From the NCBI GenBank assembly GCA_034620365.1, contig JAQGEQ010000380.1:3782001-3846000 (forward strand): a stretch of 64,000 nucleotides of DNA. The letters are read 5' to 3'. The stretch comes from Pegea sp. RAD2-039 (taxonomy: Eukaryota; Chordata; Thaliacea; Salpida; Salpidae). Positions 21,605 through 41,401 of this stretch are shown piece after piece (the stretch's first letter is position 1; every line of letters starts with the position of its first letter). Under the pieces are notes generated by a model that worked only from the letters and a program-made list of their open reading frames with translations, searched no databases and was not told the origin of the DNA. A program made the translations under genes and the position numbers.

Positions 21605-24600
21605 TGAATCAGTTTCGGTTGATGAGTTTAAAATATAAGAAAAATGACATGGTAAGTTTTTGCCATCTTTTTGATAATGCAGTATACTTGTTATAAAATT
21701 ATATAACTCTTCTAACATACTTCTATAATACCTTAATTTAAAGTTTTCATATAAAACAAACGAATTTTAGATTGAAAAGTAACTAAATTTAATCAAAATA
21801 TAGTTTTAGTAAACTAGTATTTTTTAAAGGGATGATTTAGTTAATAAATTCTGGTTAGTCAGTTTTGTAAAACTTTAGTTTTGAAGAGCATACAAAATTA
21901 GGTTAGCAGCTTATTGCAGAGAGTTTTAAGTTTGTCTTTTGATGAGTTCACGAAAAGTTTACTTGATAGGTTTATTACATAAGCTTACAAAACCTCCAAC
22001 AAGATTACTCAAAGAAAACTTTTTCTATACCAATTTTGGTAGTTGAGAGTTAGAAGATGTGCAGCAAAGCACCTATCGTTTTTTTTGCTGAACTTTATTT
22101 AAAAGTAGTTGATAAAAGAAAGCTAACATCATTTCTTCATGCATGTTTTGATTACAACGAAAAGCAGCGTGTCCTGAGCCACCGCATTTGCTAGATTTGA
22201 TGGTTTTCATTATTTCATGATCTTGAAACTGAGACGGTTCAATAAATATAACAAACATTTCTTAAGTCCTTTTTAAGCTTAAAACCGAATAAATTAACTT
22301 CATAATCACTCACAGCCTAAAGTAACTGAATCTTTATCATTAGATAAGTAAAGTCAACACATTAAAGCTTGCTTAAACTTTACAGCCTGTAGCGGAAAAA
22401 AAAGGTAAAGTTGGCGTTGATAGACAGATAGAATTAGAAGGGGTTCCAGATGCCATGAATTTTTTAGATAAACAAAACCGGTTTTTTATGGCAGCTAGTA
22501 GCTATATGAAAGTTCTTAATCAAAACGTAAGTATCCAATGAAAGACTACTGACGTCTATAAATTTTTCTGTCAGAATTCTAGAAAACTAAATCGAACAGT
22601 GTCGTTAATTTGGAATCGTGATAAGGTAGAACGCAGAAAAGATAGGTGGTAGGTTTTGTCGATTAAACTTTTTCAAGCTCTTATACTTATGTAAATATCA
22701 GGACGATTGGAGGGAAAGTTCCAAGTACAAACAAATTTTCGCCAGTCAAGCTACAAAGTTTTAAGCTAAGCGGTTCGCAGGGCTTCTATTTATTTTTACA
22801 AATTGATAAATATATTTCGCTGCTTAATTGAAACTGGAATCAAACTAAATTTCCTAAAAACCTTTATCCGTTGATTATTGAATTGAAATTTGTGAAAATG
22901 TTTTTTGCAGGAAATCTTTCAATTAATCTCAGTAAGAAAGGAGCTGAACCACCAAAGGTTAGAAAACTGTTATTTCCAACACATAATATGAGTATAAAAA
23001 ATGTGAGTCACGACAAATAAACAAACAGTGAAAAATATCCAGATCCTTATCTTTCAGTTTGATTTTAAAAAAACACTTTATAAAAATGGAGAAGAATTCG
23101 AGAAACAATTTGAGACATACGGCAATTTATTTGGTAGCCAATTACCTTTACTAATCAATAAAAGCAAGTACCTTACAACATAAAGGTTTATTTATCAAAA
23201 TAGTTTTTGTTGTATTGAAATTTTGTAGATGCTTCTATGAAGCATTTTCCGAAACAAATCCTTTCTCATAAAAGCCAATATCGATACAAGCCAATTATTC
23301 ATGAAACAGGAAACCGTCAAAACCAATTAGGCCTTCAGAACAAATCTACAAAAGAAGAGTTGTTTTCTAGAAGATTATCAAAAAAATTAAACAAGTTAGC
23401 AAATTTGTTTGATAAAAAAGAAAAAAATCGTGATGAAGAGGATAATGGCGAAGAAGGTTCAAATAACATATTAGGACAAAATATCTCAATAGAGTCGGTA
23501 GAAGCTATTCCGCCGGCTCCTAGTGTTTGTAGTTTCACAGACTTGACTAAAGATACTCAACAAAGCACAAAACTGTATAAAGGAAAGTCTTGGCAGCCAA
23601 ACAAAAGCACTGCTAGTGGTTTGTTGCAATCTTCTTACTTTTTAGGTGGGTCTGATCATGTCTCAGAAATAAATAATAACTTAACTCAAGAAAATGAGAG
23701 CAGAACAAGGAGTGACTTCGAAAAGGTACAAGAAACTTGATGATTGCAATTTAGCCATCAAAATAAAAACGCTTAATTTTCTTTTCAGAACTTGTCTCTT
23801 GACTATCACAAAAAAGGTGATAAGAGTTTGAGATCTACTGAAAAAACAAAAACGGTCGAGAGGAAAACAACTTTTGAGTCAAAAAGTGAACTAGGAGAAG
23901 AATCGAACTTATTGGAATCAAAGGGGCTGAAAAGACCGAGTGGGCTGTTTAAAGATAATCAGATCTTACGGGAAAAAAATTATTTAAAAAAAGATTTTTT
24001 AAAAAATGAGTTTTTAAAAAATGAGCCTTTAAAAAATGAGCCTTTAAAAAATGAGCCTTTAAAAAAAGAGTCTTTAACAAATGAGCCGGTTTTAAATGAA
24101 GATCCGCTGCATATTGATGAGAAAAATTCTAAGTCATCAAAAGAAGAAAAACTTGAAAAAAGATCTTCTATTAGCAAAAAATCTGTTACTGCTAGAAAAG
24201 GTACTAGATCTTCCTTTGACAATAGATTTTCAAAGAAATCGGATTCGTCTGAGATGCCTTCAAAGTTAACTAGAAAACCTCAAGCTGGGGACTTAAAAGC
24301 TAGAAAGATTTCGCAAAATTCATTGTACGCCAAAACTTCTAATGTTAAGATAAATGCTGAAACTCCGGACACAAAGAGTACATCGAAGAAGAAAACAAGC
24401 TCACTTAGACGAGTTTCTAAAAGTTCAGGTGCATCAGATAATAGAAAGTTTAAAAAAGAAGGTAAACCAGTAAAAAGATCCAAAACGTTACATAATAATG
24501 ATGACAACATTGACTTCACTCGTACACTTGCATCATCAAGCTCACTGAAGCTCGATAATGAACCGGCTCCAAGAGGTAAAAACTTAATTACTATAAAACA

Positions 24601-25189
24601 AATTCTTCATTATTGCCTATAGATCAACTCACAGGTCTGTCAGCAGAAGGTTTAGTATCTACAACTTCAAAACTGAAATTCAGCGTTCATGTAAATAAAG
24701 ATATACCAAAAGTTGTGAGTATGACTTCTACATGATATCAAGTTTACTTTATACAAATTTTATTAACTCTTTTAGCCACCACTACCAACAATTGCTGCAT
24801 TTGTTGAAGTTAAGAGAGAAAGAAAACCTTCTATTAAGCCAGTAGTGGAAAAAGAAATAGCAGTTGTTGAAAAGGTTGACAAAGCTAAATCAATCCATGA
24901 GCAAAAGATACAAACAAAATCTGTTACGGAAAAGCATTGGGATGAGCTTGTTACTCCGTTTCAAATTACACCTCAATTTGTTTTTTCATATTATCAACTT
25001 TTATCTAAGAAGAATTTGTTGGGGGGAGAAAATGAGTTTCCAGATGAGATTGATCTCCCTGAACTAGATGAAAAAATGAGGAATTTTAGCGGAGAAGCGC
25101 TGCAGAATATCAGCAGATATCGCAACTATAAACAAACTCATGATACAAGTCTAACAAAATTCCTTGAAAAGCTTCAATCTACTTCTTAA
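21605..25189 (+). CDS. Unrecognised Lys/Ser-rich protein, ten exons
   Basis: Exons inferred from GT/AG sites with continuous phase: 21605-21652, 22386-22526, 22575-22625, 22702-22744, 22911-23002, 23058-23133, 23229-23725, 23789-24575, 24623-24714, 24776-25189 (2,241 nt, 746 aa). Donors 1, 2, 5 and 9 are strong (GTAAGT, GTGAGT). The ends of exons 4 and 6 are the least certain. The N-terminal part is compact (FLDKQNRFFMAASSYMKVLN, IWNRDKDDWRESSKYKQIF). The middle and C-terminal parts are basic and Ser/Lys-rich and probably disordered. Residues about 381-423 are a five-residue tandem repeat (FLKNE/PLKNE). The last exon is more ordered (TPQFVFSYYQLLSKKNLL). No family is recognised and no function is proposed. 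Confidence 0.75.
23984..24100 (+). repeat. 15-bp in-frame tandem repeat
   Basis: About eight units of the type TTAAAAAATGAGCCT run within exon 8 of the unrecognised gene, encoding five-residue units (LKNEP and variants). The three central units are identical; the outer ones are diverged, as expected for slippage. Confidence 0.85.
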
Positions 25190-25639
25190 ATAATTCTAAA
25201 TTGACTTTCAGTGAAAATTGTGTCGTGTTTCAGTTGGTTAGAAGGACTCTTCTTAGCTGTTTTTGTCACAGAAGATAAGAAGCAAGTAACTTAGATTAAT
25301 TTGAGTTTAGAAATAAGTTTAACAAACATTTCTTCTTATGTCATCATTTTTCGTCAATCAATAAAATCTATTTATAACTTATCTGTTTGTTGAGATTCCC
25401 TAAATTCAGTTTTATATAAAAACGTTCACAATAAAAACGAAATTTTTTACCATCAAATAATGAGACTTTTTTTTTCAAGTCAACTCTTGAAGCAAAATTG
25501 TCATCTTAATCTTAAGAAATTTTGATTACTAGATTAGCTTAACTTCTAAAGGCAAAGCATTTGGGCTTTGATTATACTGAAGAGTAGCGTGTACTGAGCT
25601 ACTATTACTAGGCTACTACGATTTGAAAGGAACATTTAG

Positions 25640-25965
25640 AAGTACCCTGCTAGAACTATCATGTCAGGACTAGATGACCTGCTGGAAAACTACTTCATTG
25701 TTCAAGTTAAAATTGAAACGGATTTTTCTAATCATCTCGATATAGGTTTAAATGTAGAAATTCTATATATTGGATGTTGGTAGTCAGGAGTCTATTTGAA
25801 AGGCTTGGAACTACTAGCATGTAACACATATTTGATCTTCGATGTTGATAGTTTTGTTAGAGATCGATTTAACGAAGCAAGAAGAGAGTTTCATACTATC
25901 ACTTAAGAAGAAGATATTTTAAAAGTTCCTGAAGTTATAATTAGAAAGTGTCTTGCCACTTGAAT
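25640..25965 (+). pseudogene. Possible decayed gene or tiny spliced gene
   Basis: After an acceptor-like ACATTTAG, a frame reads KYPARTIMSGLDDLLENYF then IVQVKIETDFSNHLDI to 25745. A 42-nt GT-AG interval follows, and phase is kept into GVYLKGLELLACNTY then LIFDVDSFVRDRFNEARREF, ending at TAA (25904-25906). Sequence after the stop still looks coding (EEDILKVPEVIIRKCLAT). From the ATG at 25661 this gives only 67 aa. The coding-like text on both sides of a stop suggests a decayed copy of a longer gene. The family is not recognised. Confidence 0.35.
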
Positions 25966-26842
25966 TATTACTTCATATAAACTATAAGATGTTTTGAGAT
26001 AATTTTAAATGATGAAAACAACCTTATTACATTTCAACTATCTTATATATTGTTCAAAACTTAATTTTTAATTAAGAAATTCATTTTAGAAAAAAATACT
26101 AATGACTAAAAATCCGAAATTGTTTTTTATTTGATCATTTGAAACTTTAGATTTAATGGGACTGAAAACTTACCTTTCTAGATTGAATAAACACAAACCA
26201 TGTTGCGATAAAACTTCAGAGAAATCTAACATCAATTTACATCATGGAAAGATTTTTGAAATAATTTCATCAATAATCTTCACACGAAATAAAGTGTTGC
26301 CAAAAATTTAAATTTAAATATAGAAGTTGATAATACAATTTTTCAAAACCTAAAACTAACTTGAGTTTGTCAGCCAAATAACCGAAATGAAACTAATAAA
26401 ATGATTCCTATCAATAATTTGATAATTTTATTCATCCACAAATATTTAAATATAACTACAATGTAATATAACAAGCTTGATGTAAAAGTGGGAAACAGAT
26501 ATATTATAAACTGAGCGAAATTGTAAATACAAAATGATAAGGCGGCAAATGAATTACTTGATGACTTCAAAGCAAGTATAGAGGTGGGTAAAATTACAGA
26601 AGTTTCTTATGAAGACGAAATAAAAGAAGAAGGGTCTATAACACGATTGAAATAAAATATTTAAGATCAAATATGAAAATAAAAATGAATTTTAAGTTAA
26701 TATTTTGATTAAAAAGCTGAAATTATTCAAGTTGTTGGTAAAAGTCATTAAACTAGTTGCTAGATGTACAAACAACGTCACAATGTGAGGACATCCAGAC
26801 ATACTTGAATAATGAGATGATTTAAGACTATATGATCCACAA
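25966..26842. other. Intergenic DNA, no gene seen
   Basis: AT-rich DNA between the possible pseudogene and the 3' end of LATS. The frame of 66 codons at 26370-26570 (minus) is hydrophobic AT-rich text without motif. Confidence 0.6.
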
Positions 26843-33286
<6,444 letters not shown>

Positions 33287-36200
33287 CAAATAGTTTACTA
33301 AATCCAATAGTGATCTGTAACAATAAAATTCACCAGAATAAATAGTTAGAAAAACATTTTTATAATTAATATAATATTTTCATGCTAGCAACTTTATTAT
33401 CACAATTAGATAACCCAAATTAACAACTAAATTTTTCAAATAAATAAGCTATTTTAAGACAAAACTCAAAAAAATTACTTTTGTGATATAAAATTGATAA
33501 TGTATTAAGTATAACATTATATGAAAAGATATAAATATTTATATAAATATAAATAATTATGTTATTAATAACTTTTATTATCAATAAAATTTTAAATTGT
33601 ACAATCATTAAACTTTAAAAATAATTTGTAATAACTTTTATTAATAATTTATATATTTAAAAAATATAAGTATTCAATTTAGAATCATCTAAAACTTACC
33701 AATAAAATTCAGTAACAAAAACTTTTTGAACTTTTCATGATACAAAAAACTAAACGTTAAGTGCTTACTATAAAAAGAAAATTTATGAGGTATTAAAAAA
33801 TGTAATAACACATAATGATTAAAAAATTTGAAATAAAAAGCCTAAGACTAATTTAGATTAGCTAAAATTATTAAAATATTTCAGTTTTATTATTTTAACA
33901 ACTAAAAGTCTATCAGTAAAATTAATATATAGTACTTACCTACAACTACTCATATTTTAATTTTTTAGATATCATTAAAATTATTTATAAAACTAATTTG
34001 AACCTAACTAAACAAAATATTAAATATTTTTTAAATCAATTATAATTCAGAGTTACAATTTATTGTTTCATCATTATTCATTTCATTGTTTGATCTCTAA
34101 TTTGATAGATAAAATAAAAAAATAAATCAAATTATTATAAAATGATTAAGGTTTCATTGCTTCTTTTAAATATTTTAAAGTTTACAGAAACCAAAAAATC
34201 AGGAATATAAAACATTAAACGAAAGTTTATTTAAAAATAAACCAGCCTCTATTATCATTTATTATTTTTTTATCATTGAAAGAAAGAGCCTCTTAATAAT
34301 GAAAAAAACTAGTTACTATTAGTTTTTGAGTTATAAAATCTGAAGATTAAAGATGTTTATAAATGACTTAATATCTTGATAATGTCTCAAAAATTTGATC
34401 TATCAATTTCAAGATAGAATAATAGAATACAAGAAATTATTAGCTGAATATAAATAAACAAAAAAATAAACTGTAAATATTTTGAAATTAACTATGATAC
34501 TTTTATAAAGAGCTTTAAAGTAATTATTATTAAGTATAATTTTAAAAGTACCTTCAAATTTCTAAATATTTAACATATCGTTTTACACTATCATGAATTA
34601 TGATTAAATTTTCTATATACACGATTAATAATAAAAAGTCAAAATAGTTACAATTTAACATATTAGAATATACTTTCTTTTGTTTAATTACTTATAAAAA
34701 CCAAAAATACAATGATTTTTATACTTTTAAAATATTAAAATTTCTTCTTTAATATTTTCAAACTTTTGTAAAACTATAAAAAATTGCTGTTAGATAAAAA
34801 TATTTAATAATTCACATATATCTGAATTTGTACAGTAAATTGTACAAAAATGATGCTTTCACTGAATGGAATATACTATATATAAATACTTTGGGTTGAT
34901 ATACAAGTATACTTTTGAATGTATCTTATATTATAATATTTTACAGAAAGCAACTGTTTCAAGAAAAAAATTTAAACTAGCTTCTTATAATAATTTTCTT
35001 ATAACAAGTAATACTATTTTACTTCAACATACAAATTACATTAAACCAAACCATAGAAAATCAACGAAACTGAATTTTGATAAAATATAAAAGCTCTAAA
35101 ATTAATTTTTTGGTACTAACAATTTTTGCAACATTTAAGAGATCAATTACGTTTCTTGATGTACAAATTAAGTCAGTATTAGTAAATTTTAAAATATTTG
35201 CCTACGTTTTAAAAAGTCAATCTGAAGTAAAACACGTAAGTTTATAATTTCTAAAGAACTGGATTTTCAACAACAAAAATTGACATTGTAATTTTTGCAA
35301 AGTCAGTTTGAATCGCTCATTTGGTTTCTATCTTCAAGTAAAAATTAGTTTGGTCGAATAAGTACCTGCTAAAATATTAGTTAATTTAAAACTAATCTCC
35401 GATTCATATATATAATCCTTTTTTAGTGATCTAAAGCTGTTTAGATTTGCTTGTTTTGTACAGTATATTACCTGGATGGTGTTTGATTCTGCTTCGTAAA
35501 AACATACAAGTTGAACTTTAATCAAAAAAGATATTTATATAAAAAGGAATTGTGTAGAAAAATGCAAAAAGAAGAAGAAATGAAATCATAAAAAGAGCTG
35601 TAAAAATGCCCATCAGGTTTTGTTCTGTACAACTCAGTTGCTAACTTTAAAATATACTAGCTAGAAGCTGTTAATTATTAAAAACAATCGCTGTTTGCCG
35701 ATTTTTTACGCAAAATTTTAATGACGGTTTTTAATCTACTAAAAACTTATAAAAATTTGGTGAAGGTTCTATATACAACTATACGATAATTAATGCTTTT
35801 TAAGAAACTTTGCATTTTTATTTAAGTACTAGCGACTAAAAGCTTTTTTAAACAAATCATAAGCTTATAGAGTCTTGACTGTTCATTCTTTAATATTCAC
35901 TACTTTTGGTTCATTCACTGCTTTTTAAAGATCATTGCTTCCTTTATATCAAGTAGATTATAATTCTTTGTTACTTTGTGTAATTTAAAGAACATCTTCA
36001 AAAAAAGGCTTTAGTTTTTAATATTTTGGATTAATTTCTGATAAAAGTATTACTTGAGTTTCAAATTAAAATTACTATATTAAAACAATTTTCATGATTC
36101 AACAAAATACTATAATAATTTTTTTTTAGGTTTCAATCATTATTTAGTTTAGAAATTTAAGTATGTCAACGATAGCAGTACTTGTATACGATAGATATGT

Positions 36201-39200
36201 GTATGACAGACTTCGTGAAAAATACTGTGAGATTTTGACCTTGTTCAGTCTCTTGGCTAAAATACTGAAAATGCTGTTTGAAAACAAACAAGCCAAAAAG
36301 CTTCATTCAAAAACTTTATGGTTTAATTTATTAAAAATTAAAAATTGACTACCAATATCTTAAAAGATTTTATGGGATTAACAAAGTACATAGGAAGATA
36401 ACTTTGTGAGGTACCAATCTGATACAAAAGTATCATTAACCTATTGTTGGCCAAGTGACAAGTAAACTATTATACCTTGTGCACAAAATACTATAAGCTT
36501 TCATTACTTGAAAGCAAAGAATCCTTATATAACTTTTAGTAAAACAAATTATTAACACATATTTTGATCTAAAGGATTTTATAAAACTAATAAAAGTTTG
36601 CAAAAGAACTATACTTAGAGAAAACTCTCTAATGTGTGGTAATAATGATAAATATATCTTAGAATGAATTCTCATTGACTAAAAGCTTTTTTTAATTAAT
36701 AGTTATTAAGCCGCTTAATTTAACGTAATTTCTAATTATTTTTTTACTAAACTATATCTATTGTTAAAATAAAATATTCACATTTGCCTGAACAAGTGAT
36801 TCAAAAAAATTTTTACAATACAAAAAGCTATCGTAAGGTTATATGATTAAGTTTAATGAGCTTTAAAGGGTTATGACAAAACTATTTATGTAACTTCTCG
36901 CAATTGTTTAAATTGAGCTATAAGGAAGTTAAATACAAGTCAAAGACAAGGAAACCAAATAACATTTATTTTTTATGAGTAGGCTGTAGGACCATTGATA
37001 ATTATTTTAGTCATATAACTAATAAACTGACAAATTTAAAAAATCTTTGTTTTATTTGTATTCTAAGATAGAGGCCAGTTTGAAGAGAATTCTATTAAAG
37101 TTTTAATTTTGTAGAATTAAACTTTTTGTTAGTTCAAACTAAAGCAATAAGTTTTTATTTTTTTGTATTTTGATGTATGTAATAAACTTCATATTTAGTT
37201 TATTGGTTTGGCTACAAAACTGAAACTTTTTGTACGAAAATAATTTAGTCGATATCAATTTGAACATTAGTTTTCAGCTAAAATTTTTTGTTTTTAATTT
37301 AGAAAGTAGAAAAAGCTTTTCAATTGGCAAAATATTGTTTAGTGAAAGAGCTATTGTTCCGTCTTTAAATAATCGTCTAAAATCTTTCACTTAAAATACA
37401 GTGAAAGATCAGTATTAAAAATATCATGAAAATTAGTTAGTTTCATTTTTAATCAAAAACATGAAAATATCTTTAAAACTATCGATAAATTTGAATTTCT
37501 TGTTAGGTCGTGAGATTTTGGAAAATTATTACCAAATAGCGTATTTCGTGTATATTTTAAGAAAAGTTTTTTCTTTACCTGTGTTTACTTTGGCTACTTT
37601 TCTACAAATTGAGTTAAATAGTTCGTTGGAAGAATGCATTACAATGAAATCACTCAAGCATCACGGAGCTTTTGTTTGAATAATTTTTCACAAACATCTC
37701 TTGAAACTTAAAGTTGCTTATCAATGAAGTTCAAATTCTTCTTCTTATTTTTATTCAATCCATTTTTTTTATAATCAATCAAATTTTTTCGATGTTAGTG
37801 AGATACGAGATAAACTCTAAAATAGTTTTTTAGTAAATTTTTTCCGAGATATTTTTTAGAGATTGGCAAAAATTTAAATAGTCAGAATAAAATCAGATTA
37901 ATTCTCGAAGAGACTAAGTCAGATTTATGATAGATTTTGCTTTTAATGACTTGTTATCAAGTTTATACGACTTTGATAATTAGTCTGAAGAAAAATAAAT
38001 AAATAAAAATGAGAACCAGAATCAGATCCTATTAGCTTAAAAATATTTCTATTCTAAAATTTAATTTTTTCTACTTAAAAATTTTAATTATTTTTATTTT
38101 AAAATTTCAATTATTTCTGTATTTTCTACTTGAGCCTAATTTTCAACCATTTGTATCTCTTGTAAAAAGTATTTGCTGAAAACCGATTTCACCTTTACAG
38201 TCAGTACTCTAGAAAATATTTCCAAATTCCTTGTTTAAAGGAAGATAGTGAAATAAACAAAGTTATTTCAGATTATAAATAAGAAAGTAAATCTACAGAC
38301 GAGTAGTAATTGCTTAGTCACTTATGTTCAGACTTATCTGTGGTTTTTGAAGAAATGACTAAAATTGCTAAAAATTCTTTTTACGAATTATTTTTCAGCA
38401 AAGTATTTGCTCGATATCTAATTATTTCTTACAATTATTAAAGAAAAAAATATTATTTTTTATTTCATAATTAAGTCAGTTAAGATAACATTTAAGGAAA
38501 ATAATTGTAGCTTGTTGGTATCTTATTGACAATTTATTATACTCTAAGTTACATAAAGTATTTTCTAATTTGCTACCATTTTAATGTTGTCACGAATTTT
38601 CGATTTTAATTAAATTCTAAAATTTAAAGAAATTAATTGTAGAAATATGATAGAATAAAGCAAAGATTACTTGAAAATAGATATAAAGTTTCTAGTAAGC
38701 TACAAACGAAAGTAATGAGAAATTGAAAATGTTCAATAAAAATGATGATTACATAAAATTATCAGTTCTCAGTTTACAGTTTGATGTTCGAAAAATATAA
38801 AAATAAAACCCTACTAAACAGTTAAAATTTATTATTGTGAGAATATTACTTCAATAAAATTTAAAAAACGAGCTTCAAACTTTTAAAATATGTTTCAATT
38901 ACACTTCAAAAGTTTTAACTATAAATAAATAAACTCACCTCAAATTATATTAAAAAAAACATATTTTCTCTTCAGCTATTATTCCTCGTAAAAGTTTTAA
39001 CCACTTTTAGGGGTTTTAAAATCCTTTTAGTAAGGAATATTATATAACGAAGCTATGAAAGTGGAAATTTAATCTGTAAATACAGTAGGAGAACGAAATT
39101 AATGACGTCATTTCCTTTTGTGACTTATATGACATGTAGTTCCACCAAATATCTTATCATTGATAGATGGAATTTATATTTAGTAGCTACAGTTTACTTT

Positions 39201-40960
39201 TTAACTAGGTGTAGTTTCTATTTTTACTTTTTAAGATCAGTCTAAAGTTTATAAAAGTATCATTTGTTTGCTTTTATATCTAGATACGAATAGTTAGTCT
39301 AATCCAATTGAAGTAAAACTGAATTATTCAAAATGTAGACAAATTATACGAAATAAGTTGGAGTCTTAATTAAATTTAGAGACTTGAAATAAACAAAATA
39401 ATAGATAAGGAGTCTATTTTTTTATTTAGGGAAAAATAAACTAATAAATACTTATAAAATAAGTAAAATATGTAGCATAAAATTAATACTCAACGATTTC
39501 AAATTGCTATGATATGTTATTGAAAATTAGCAATAGTTTTTTTCTTATCTCTTTTCTTTTAGAATAGACAGTTTTGTCGGCCGTAATATTTTTTCAAAAA
39601 TTGAGGAAAAAATGTTGATATACAAAATTTTGAAGACAGCTGTAAAACTGTTTTTATGACTAGCAACGTTTTATACAGCCGAAGGCATGTTTTCTGAGTT
39701 TTTAATTTCAAACTAAGAGCAGCGAAAATTGCTTAGTCAGATAAGGAAATACTGCTATTATTACTTATTTTTTATTACAAGATAAATGTTACACAAAAGG
39801 TTTGACAGTTTAAAGGTGTGTGATAGTTTAGTACAAAAGTCATTTAGTTTTACTAGCTTCGTTACAAAGTTCATAACAAAAATAGTTAGTATATTGAAAA
39901 AACTTTCACTAGTTAAGTTAGTTCTGAAACGACTTTTTGTGTATTTCAAGACATTATTCTGATTTTTTTCTGAACAAGCTTATAGTTGATCAGTTTTAAA
40001 GAGAGTGTGTAAAACGCTTGTTATTTGTAGACAGCTTTAGTTCATATTTGCTTGGAAGTAAATTTTAAGATTTAAACTCAATTGATTTCTTTATTTGTAG
40101 ATTAGGTTAACTCAGTTTTATTATTTTATAAGTTTATAAAAAACATTAGATAAATGCTTTTCAAAGTCGTGCATTTGAAAGATTAAAATTATATGTAAGT
40201 ATACAAAAATAGATGAATAGAAATTCTAAAATGACCTTTGATTTTCTCTATTTATTTTAAATTTTAATTTCTATAAAGTATTTAAAGCAAATCTAATCTA
40301 AGGACATTTTCTCATTTATAGTTCTATAATTATTTTTTCTATTATTTATAGTATGTTATAAAAAAAAGGTTGCCTGCTGTAATTTTGTTTATATCTTGGC
40401 CCGATTAATTTATCATAAGTGAAACAGAAAAAAGTTTAGTTTTTATTCAATAGTTTTTTTTGCAATTAACACTACCACTATGGATTCTCTTTTTTAATTA
40501 AACCAGTCACACCATATATAAATATTTACCTTGCGTCCAATCTTTCATTTCTTTTAGTTCTTTAACCTATTTTTATACGGCAGTGTTTTTCGGTACTTTT
40601 TTTCTTCTTTTAATTTTAGGCTTGTAAAAACTTGTTTTTAAGTAAACCTTTTTTTGTAAAATGTATTATCGATAGAATCTATAAAAATAAAGTTTTCTAA
40701 ACTGTTTACTTAGCATTTCGGTCGTCTTGGTTATGATTATAGATTTTTACCATTTTTGCCTATTATTAGATTATCTAATTTTATAAATTTGAAAATTTTT
40801 TTACAGAATTACGATTTTATTTTGTTAGACATAAAATATGAGCTGAGTTGATTTTTTTTTACTTTATTGTCTATAGTTTTTATAAAAGTTTGTTATTATT
40901 GTTTAGCTTTTTGTTTAAAATTGTCATTTTACAAACCAGGCTCTTAGATAATTTAATAAA
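33287..40960. other. Gene-poor AT-rich region
   Basis: A possible 5' UTR piece of LATS runs from an acceptor at 33316-33315 to the start codon. Beyond it, 7.6 kb holds only short chance frames in very AT-rich sequence. One frame of 61 codons at 36163 follows a TTTTTTTTTAG acceptor-like site but has no motif. One perfect TGACGTCA lies at 39103-39110. Confidence 0.6.
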
Positions 40961-41401
40961 ATGAGAAAAGGTGATTACAGCAAATGTAAAGCATTCTACA
41001 TAAGTGGAATCATTTTAACGATTGTTGGAATCTTACTAACAATTATTTGTTTATCTCTACAATTTTTTGCTTTTGATTCTTTTGCTTTTCTTGGTGGCAT
41101 TTTAACATTAATGGGAGTTTCATTAATCTTTTTGTGGTATAATTTTACCATCCCAAATATTTCTGATAATGAGAAATACAACAGCAATGGTAAAACTTCT
41201 CCTTCAGTAAATAATATGAGGGAATTACCAGGAAACTCATCTACAGCAAAAAATATTGTTGTTCCTGTTTCTGATGATATTTTAACTCCTCAAGTTTCTT
41301 CAAATTCAAACTTCTTTGATAATGAAGCTTTTGAAAAAGATATTAAATTACAAAAAAATATAGATTTGAAATTACTTAATGAAAAACAGTCAGCTTGTTA
41401 A
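40961..41401 (+). CDS. Small two-pass membrane protein, unknown
   Basis: A 146-aa frame from ATG. Two hydrophobic helices lie at about residues 11-33 (AFYISGIILTIVGILLTIIC) and 41-60 (FAFLGGILTLMGVSLIFLWY), separated by a very short loop. A hydrophilic Ser/Asn-rich C-terminal tail of about 85 residues contains FFDNEAFEKDI. Both termini are expected on the same side of the membrane. An acceptor-like CTCTTAG ends 14 nt before the ATG. Seven bases after the frame a consensus donor AAG|GTAAGT (intron 41408-41466, 59 nt, ending TTTTGCAG) suggests a 3' UTR intron. The hairpin topology with a long tail recalls barttin-like or small four-helix relatives, but I recognise no family signature. It is short and could be one exon of a larger gene. 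Confidence 0.5.
   Translation: MRKGDYSKCKAFYISGIILTIVGILLTIICLSLQFFAFDSFAFLGGILTLMGVSLIFLWYNFTIPNISDNEKYNSNGKTSPSVNNMRELPGNSSTAKNIVVPVSDDILTPQVSSNSNFFDNEAFEKDIKLQKNIDLKLLNEKQSAC

Noticed and set aside
22073-22258. Minus frame with CGGSGHAAFRC, zinc-knuckle-like
   Set aside because: The first cysteine of the CX2CX4HX4C pattern is missing, no neighbouring exon was found, and it lies in an intron of the unknown gene on the other strand.
36163-36348. Frame of 61 codons after a TTTTTTTTTAG site
   Set aside because: The context resembles a start after an acceptor, but the peptide has no motif and no following exon; chance is likely in AT-rich DNA.
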